Positions 63,801-64,000 of a DNA stretch of 64,000 nt are shown in pieces. Origin of the DNA: Trema orientale (lineage: Eukaryota; Streptophyta; Magnoliopsida; Rosales; Cannabaceae); NCBI GenBank assembly GCA_002914845.1, contig JXTC01000452.1, positions 183,481 through 247,480 of the forward strand, read 5' to 3'. The translations under genes and the position numbers were made by a program. The notes beneath the pieces are model-generated. The model saw only the letters and a program-made list of their open reading frames with translations, was not told where the DNA came from and did not search any database. The first letter of the stretch is position 1, and each line of letters starts with the position of its first letter.

Positions 63801-64000
63801 TCAAGTTTTTTCCAGTTTGCTTATTATTTAATGTTCTGACCTGTGTTTCAGTGATATTCTTTTTAATATATCTCTTGAGCCACAACATCAGCAGAACGAT
63901 TCGCCAGTGTCTGATTCTTCTTTGTGAGGCTCACTTTGCACTGTTATACGTTCTTCAGATTAATTTGATCTCCAATACTTTAGACCAAAAAGGCTCTTTA
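57880..64000 (+). CDS. PIEZO: PIEZO-type mechanosensitive channel, 5' part (runs off window)
   Basis: Twelve exons are inferred: 57880-57928, 58390-58470, 59296-59455, 59541-59695, 60028-60184, 60274-60460, 61074-61189, 61835-61919, 62597-62812, 62900-63077, 63568-63696 and 63852-64000+. They give 554 uninterrupted codons. PIEZO channels are very large membrane proteins opened by mechanical force. Only the N-terminal blade region is here, rich in hydrophobic spans. Family blocks include LINWS-like FINWSLISLVDLIAFLL, GSHLRVASCLLLPAIQLVVG, SHPSWVSLPFFIGSCIGLVN, FRTFSINFFTYGFPVSLFAL, VSTYIFNVAFTFLN and TKVLIVATIAWGLRK. The pore region lies beyond the window. Exon 12 continues past 64000, so the C-terminus is missing by truncation. 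Intron 6 contains the N at 60520. Confidence 0.93.

Overview
The window is nuclear DNA from a flowering plant, most likely a core eudicot. Intron-bearing genes with GT-AG (and one apparent GC-AG) junctions sit in very AT-rich intergenic DNA full of TA microsatellites, poly-A/T runs, MITEs and LTR fragments. All recognisable proteins are plant families. Single N bases lie at 1499, 21662 and 60520. The species cannot be named from sequence alone.

Layout. 1-12.5 kb holds no supportable gene, but has four MITE-like elements and a ~103-bp tandem repeat. Genes then follow: an ALKBH9/10-type RNA demethylase (13051-17185, +, 7 exons, 563 aa); a BSD-domain protein (18631-20052, -); an unrecognised 195-aa protein (22666-23253, +); a GATL-type GT8 glycosyltransferase (24700-25767, -); exosome subunit RRP4 (38303-40809, +, 6 exons, 327 aa); auxin-binding protein ABP1 (41698-44116, -, 5 exons, 189 aa, C-terminal KDEL); mTERF4/BSM-like organellar factor (44680-46230, +); RPH1-like chloroplast membrane protein (47304-48893, -, 4 exons, 239 aa); and the 5' part of a PIEZO channel gene (57880 to the window edge, +, 12 exons so far, 554 codons). 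From memory, several are neighbours in Arabidopsis (ALKBH10B, ABP1 and mTERF4/BSM on chr 4; BSD protein and RRP4 on chr 1; PIEZO and RPH1 on chr 2). The gene set therefore looks like an old conserved block expanded by transposons. The genes do not form one pathway; they share RNA metabolism (ALKBH, RRP4), organelle function (mTERF4, RPH1), cell wall/secretory function (GATL, ABP1) and mechanosensing (PIEZO).

The most unusual feature is a giant inverted repeat at 29764-38104. Two ~4.1-kb arms, roughly 85-90% alike by eye, face each other across a ~143-bp spacer. Each arm carries a decayed copy of the same DUF1985-type (Ulp1/MULE-associated) gene, with matching leader intron, minisatellite and lysine/glutamate-rich exons. 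The right arm ends 199 bp before the RRP4 start codon. A ~425-bp foldback element beside the left arm (29311-29736) shares terminal and internal motifs with it. Other structure includes a truncated minus-strand LTR retrotransposon with a tRNA-Asp-type primer binding site (27750-29245), a foldback nested in another TIR element (49234-50604), a CGAC motif recurring about every 20 bp upstream of the BSD gene, and a MITE family present both at 5.2 kb and in ABP1 intron 1.
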